Assembly: GCA_028717045.1 (NCBI GenBank)
Contig: JAQUON010000028.1
Location: 1 to 13,565, forward strand
DNA length: 13,565 bases
Source: Candidatus Omnitrophota bacterium
Lineage (GTDB): Bacteria > Omnitrophota > Gorgyraeia > Gygaellales > Profunditerraquicolaceae
Reading direction: 5' to 3'
A model generated the notes under the pieces. That model had not been told where the DNA came from. It saw only the letters and a list, made by a program, of their open reading frames with translations, and ran no database searches. Shown here piece after piece: positions 13,022-13,565 of this stretch (the first letter of the stretch is position 1; each line of letters opens with the position of its first letter). A program made the position numbers and the translations under genes.

Positions 13022-13565
13022 TTAAGAAGATGATATCTGATCCAATATTTCGTCGGGAATATCAAAATTGGCATACACGCCCTGCACATCATCATGCTCT
13101 TCAAGGGCCTCGACAAGAGAAAGTACCTGCTTTGCGTCGTTTCCAGAAAGCTTCACCGTAGAAGAAGGGATCATGGTAAGTTCGGCACTCTGCCATTTGA
13201 ACCCTTTTGCCTGAAGAGCGGCCTTCACTTGTTCAAGGTCTTGAATAGAACAGATAATTTCATAATTTTCACTGTCCTGCTTCATTTCCTCGGCACCCGC
13301 CTCTAATACGGTGTTCAGCAAGTCTTCCTCTTTGGCGTTATTTTTGTTGATCAATATGTAGCCTTTTTTGGTAAACATCCAATTCACCGAGCCTGCCCCT
13401 GCGAGATTGCCGCCTTTCTTGGACATAATATTGCGTATTTCAGCGGTCGTGCGGTTCTTATTGTCAGTCAGCGCCTCTATGATAATCGCTACGCCTCCTG
13501 AGCCGTACGCCTCATAGATTACCGACTCATACACTACGCCTGGCAGCTCGCCGGTTCCGCGCTTA
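13022..13565 (-). CDS. yebC: YebC/PmpR/TACO1 family regulator (partial, N-terminus outside window)
   Basis: This is the C-terminal 180 residues or so of a YebC-family protein of about 245 residues. The frame is open to the right edge. A GTG at 13534 could be taken as a start, but the codons before it read KRGTGELPGV, which continues the family motif KGTGE-x(3)-V-x-YEE in frame, so the true start is beyond the window. Seen here are IYEAYGSGGVAIIIEALTDN, the segment KGGNLAGAGSVNWMF and the C-terminal alpha/beta domain. Family members have been described as DNA-binding regulators and, more recently, as TACO1-like factors that help ribosomes through proline-rich stretches. The gene abuts ruvC. 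Confidence 0.94.
   Translation of the reverse strand, partial: KRGTGELPGVVYESVIYEAYGSGGVAIIIEALTDNKNRTTAEIRNIMSKKGGNLAGAGSVNWMFTKKGYILINKNNAKEEDLLNTVLEAGAEEMKQDSENYEIICSIQDLEQVKAALQAKGFKWQSAELTMIPSSTVKLSGNDAKQVLSLVEALEEHDDVQGVYANFDIPDEILDQISSS

Noticed and set aside
13532..13534. GTG as the start of yebC
   Set aside because: The codons before it continue the YebC family motif in frame up to the window edge, so this is an internal valine.

Overview
The window is 13.6 kb of bacterial DNA in which every supportable gene lies on the minus strand, so transcription runs from high to low coordinates. The gene content (lepB, secreted beta-rich proteins with signal peptides, plsY/pgsA phospholipid synthesis) points to a Gram-negative-type bacterium. 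The mosaic order yebC-ruvC-ruvA-scpB-pheA-hisC-aroF-tyrA-cmk, together with the secreted-protein families, reminds me of the Omnitrophota (former OP3) or a related uncultured lineage. That assignment is an inference from memory of gene order, not a database result.

Region 1 (13565 to 3141) is a 13-gene housekeeping array that reads as one operon. The genes abut, overlap by 4 to 47 nt, or are separated by at most 15 nt. The order of transcription is yebC (cut by the window edge), ruvC and ruvA (Holliday junction processing), scpB (chromosome segregation), pheA, hisC, aroF and tyrA (entry to and both terminal branches of aromatic amino acid synthesis), cmk (CMP kinase), lepA (EF4), lepB (signal peptidase I), and pgsA and plsY (phospholipid synthesis). 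Its promoter is outside the window and I see no convincing intrinsic terminator after plsY. ruvB and aroA, which often sit beside these genes, are absent.

Region 2 (3140 to 2282) looks like an 860-bp intergenic gap but carries a lot of regulatory sequence on the same strand. In order of transcription it holds: a LacI-family-type palindrome; an extended -10 promoter; a leader of about 205 nt that can fold into a junction-like structure followed by a strong hairpin and T-run; a 109-codon small gene with a ribosome binding site; a second, near-perfect sigma-70 promoter; about 110 nt that can form two hairpins and end in an intrinsic terminator (a candidate small RNA or riboswitch-like leader); and a third consensus promoter whose predicted start site falls on the next ATG.

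Region 3 (2281 to 1) is a secretion or surface operon. It encodes a 464-aa secreted protein made of three diverged copies of one beta-rich domain of about 150 residues. Next is a 212-aa secreted protein that looks like a one-domain relative, and then an intrinsic terminator with a possible competing fold. Last comes the first 28 codons of a third gene, also starting with a signal peptide. The C-terminal signature of the domains (a tyrosine-ending strand, then AG-x-Y and alternating hydrophobic residues) resembles spore-coat-U/Csu-type fimbrial subunits. I therefore suggest, without proof, a pilus-like or surface-fibre system whose assembly genes lie beyond the left edge.
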